Assembly: GCA_913056235.1 (NCBI GenBank)
Contig: CAJXMW010000002.1
Coordinates: 310,001-374,000 of the forward strand
Source of the DNA: an uncultured Fodinibius sp.
GTDB lineage: Bacteria > Bacteroidota > Rhodothermia > Balneolales > Balneolaceae
Reading direction: 5' to 3'
DNA: 64,000 bases
In this document: positions 62,475 through 64,000 of the stretch, in pieces
How positions within the stretch are numbered: position 1 is the first letter of the stretch
How the letters are laid out: each line of letters begins with the position of its first letter
Notes under the pieces: model-generated
Told to the model about the DNA's origin: nothing
Databases searched by the model: none
What the model saw: the letters and a program-made list of their open reading frames with translations, nothing else
Translations under genes and position numbers: made by a program

Positions 62475-64000
62475 ATGAAATTTAAACGCTTTTACACACA
62501 AGAGGAGTGGGATAGCCCTTTTGGAGATATGAATTTTGAGAGTCGCAAATCGGAGATTAAAAATCCTGATGGCTCGATGGTATTCAAGATGGATAAACTT
62601 ATCGTACCAGAGTCATGGTCGCAGGTATCCACCGATGTGATGGCTCAAAAATATTTTCGAAAAGCCGGGGTGCCCAAAATCACTAAAAAGGTAAAAGAAA
62701 AAGGCGTTCCCAAGTGGATTCAGCGTTCCGAGGCTGATGAAGAAGCCATGAAGGAAGCGGGATATGATGAAGATGAATTTTACGGTGGAGAGGAAGACAG
62801 CCGTCAGGTATTTCACCGTCTGGCAGGATGCTGGACCTATTGGGGATGGAAGCATGACTATTTTGATTCTGAAAAACAGGCGAAGACTTTTTATGATGAG
62901 CTCTGCTATATGCTGGCAAACCAGATGGCAGCTCCCAACAGTCCTCAGTGGTTCAACACCGGATTGCACTGGGCGTATGGCATTAACGGCCCCTCACAGG
63001 GACACTATTATGTAGATGGCAAAACTGGTGAATTGACTAAATCTGAGGATGCCTATTCCCATCCGCAACCGCATGCCTGCTTTATCCAGAGTATTGACGA
63101 TAACCTCGTCAACGAAGGTGGTATCATGGATCTCTGGGTTCGTGAAGCGCGTCTGTTTAAATATGGATCTGGTACGGGAAGCAACTTTTCGAAAGTACGT
63201 GGTCAGGGTGAACCCTTAAGTGGCGGCGGTAAATCATCAGGACTGATGAGTTTCTTGAAAATTGGTGACAAGGCCGCAGGCGCCATCAAATCGGGTGGTA
63301 CTACGCGTCGTGCCGCCAAAATGGTGACGCTGGATCTCGACCATCCCGATATTGAAGAGTATGTCAACTGGAAGGTCCGAGAGGAGCAGAAGGTAGCCTC
63401 TATGGTAACCGGCTCCAAGATGCTGGAGAAGCATCTCAAGAAGATTATCAAACTGTGCAACAAGCCAATCGAGGTTGACGGTCGTACGTTCAATGGTGCA
63501 GTAAGTCGCGATCCGACGAAAAACAAAGAACTTGCCAAGGCAATCAAAGAAGCCAAGCAGGATCAGGTACCGCTTAACTATATTGAGCGCGTTGTACAGC
63601 TAGCGGCCCAGGGTTATACGGATCTCGAATTCGAAACCTATGACACCGACTGGGATTCCGAAGCCTACAATACGGTGAGCGGGCAGAACTCCAACAATTC
63701 CGTTCGCATGCCGAACAAATTTATGAAGGCTGTGAAGGAAGATGACGACTGGAGTCTCTACTGGAGAACCGAGAAGCGTAAAGCCAAGGAAGAAGGTCGT
63801 GAGCCGGAACCGTGCAAAACGATGCCGGCGCGAGAACTCTGGGATCAGATTGCCAATGCGGCTTGGTCGTGTGCGGATCCCGGCGCGCAATATCACGATA
63901 CCATTAACGAGTGGCATACATGCCCGAACGACGGACCGATTAATGGTAGTAATCCGTGCTCGGAGTATATGTTCCTCGATAACACGGCATGTAACCTGGC
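62475..64000 (+). CDS. nrdJ: B12-dependent class II ribonucleotide reductase (3' end cut by window)
   Basis: The ATG at 62475, with GGAG eight bases upstream, opens a frame that runs to the window edge without a stop (508 codons seen). It reduces ribonucleotides to deoxyribonucleotides using adenosylcobalamin to make the thiyl radical. Visible motifs: NSPQWFNTG, the first redox Cys in PHACFIQSIDDN, the glycine loop KYGSGTGSNFS, SGGTTRRAAKM, and the catalytic triad NPCSE (Asn-x-Cys-x-Glu) at ~492-496. The rest of the enzyme lies outside. Location next to two cobalamin riboswitches and the importer fits its need for B12. The ATP-cone position and the C-terminal Cys pair cannot be checked here. 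Confidence 0.95.
   Translation, partial: MKFKRFYTQEEWDSPFGDMNFESRKSEIKNPDGSMVFKMDKLIVPESWSQVSTDVMAQKYFRKAGVPKITKKVKEKGVPKWIQRSEADEEAMKEAGYDEDEFYGGEEDSRQVFHRLAGCWTYWGWKHDYFDSEKQAKTFYDELCYMLANQMAAPNSPQWFNTGLHWAYGINGPSQGHYYVDGKTGELTKSEDAYSHPQPHACFIQSIDDNLVNEGGIMDLWVREARLFKYGSGTGSNFSKVRGQGEPLSGGGKSSGLMSFLKIGDKAAGAIKSGGTTRRAAKMVTLDLDHPDIEEYVNWKVREEQKVASMVTGSKMLEKHLKKIIKLCNKPIEVDGRTFNGAVSRDPTKNKELAKAIKEAKQDQVPLNYIERVVQLAAQGYTDLEFETYDTDWDSEAYNTVSGQNSNNSVRMPNKFMKAVKEDDDWSLYWRTEKRKAKEEGREPEPCKTMPARELWDQIANAAWSCADPGAQYHDTINEWHTCPNDGPINGSNPCSEYMFLDNTACNL

Noticed and set aside
62180-62485. Plus-strand open frame of 101 codons before nrdJ
   Set aside because: It covers the DnaA-box and promoter region and overlaps the nrdJ start. 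Its translation has no domain pattern and it starts without a clear ribosome site.

Overview
The window reads as chromosomal DNA of a Bacteroidota-related (FCB group) bacterium, most likely a Balneolota/Rhodothermota-type organism. This rests on several observations: a type IX-style C-terminal sorting tail, a PID-CTERM-like mini-protein, DUF3098 and SatD/DUF3307 genes, Bacteroidota-style TAnnTTTG promoter boxes, weak Shine-Dalgarno sequences, and a B12-dependent class II ribonucleotide reductase. The assignment is inference; no rRNA or marker alignment could be run. There are no tRNAs, rRNAs, CRISPR arrays, insertion sequences or prophage genes. Both edge genes (pilT-like at the left, nrdJ at the right) are cut by the window.

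Layout. 1-4.9 kb: a type IV pilus/secretion operon (PilT-like ATPase, PilM-PilN fusion, PilO-PilP-like protein, compact secretin) closed by a strong terminator. 5-9.6 kb: purB, a LuxE/LuxC-type fatty acid reductase pair without luciferase, and a convergent membrane hydrolase. 9.6-14 kb: a GAF-SpoIIE phosphatase divergent from a transmembrane Ser/Thr kinase with TPRs, with an unexplained frameshifted coding stretch behind the phosphatase. 14-25 kb: exported and metabolic genes (cupredoxin-like protein, lipoprotein methyltransferase, Gfo/Idh oxidoreductase, amine oxidase, M3 peptidase, beta-lactamase-like hydrolase, Na/Pi cotransporter, SatD-DUF3307 pair). 25-39 kb: leuS, a Na/Ca exchanger-like protein, a GH3 protein, gltA, a minus-strand operon (Maf, TPR, 'asparagine synthetase B'-type exported protein, MazG), then DUF3098, DUF92 and a dicarboxylate symporter. 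39-45 kb: a TPR protein, a large lamin-tail surface protein with a sorting tail, a PID-CTERM-like mini-protein, an aldo/keto reductase and an acyl-ACP thioesterase. 45-53 kb: an RND efflux operon with one adaptor and two permeases. 53-64 kb: an amidase, then a cobalamin module.

The most coherent system is the cobalamin module. One riboswitch precedes btuF-btuC-btuD-like genes, a second precedes a BtuB-like TonB receptor, next comes an alpha-ribazole-phosphatase-like gene, and then a B12-dependent ribonucleotide reductase preceded by DnaA-box-like sites. Uptake, salvage and the main consumer of the cofactor sit side by side. Small dispersed inverted repeats occur at 7.5, 29, 39.3 and 45.5 kb.

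The observations most worth following are the PID-CTERM-like mini-protein next to the sorted surface protein, the frameshifted stretch at 9.66-10.0 kb, the LuxC/LuxE pair, the DnaA-box cluster in front of nrdJ, and the Ser-for-Arg change in the phosphatase. I did not find a clearly new multi-gene system.
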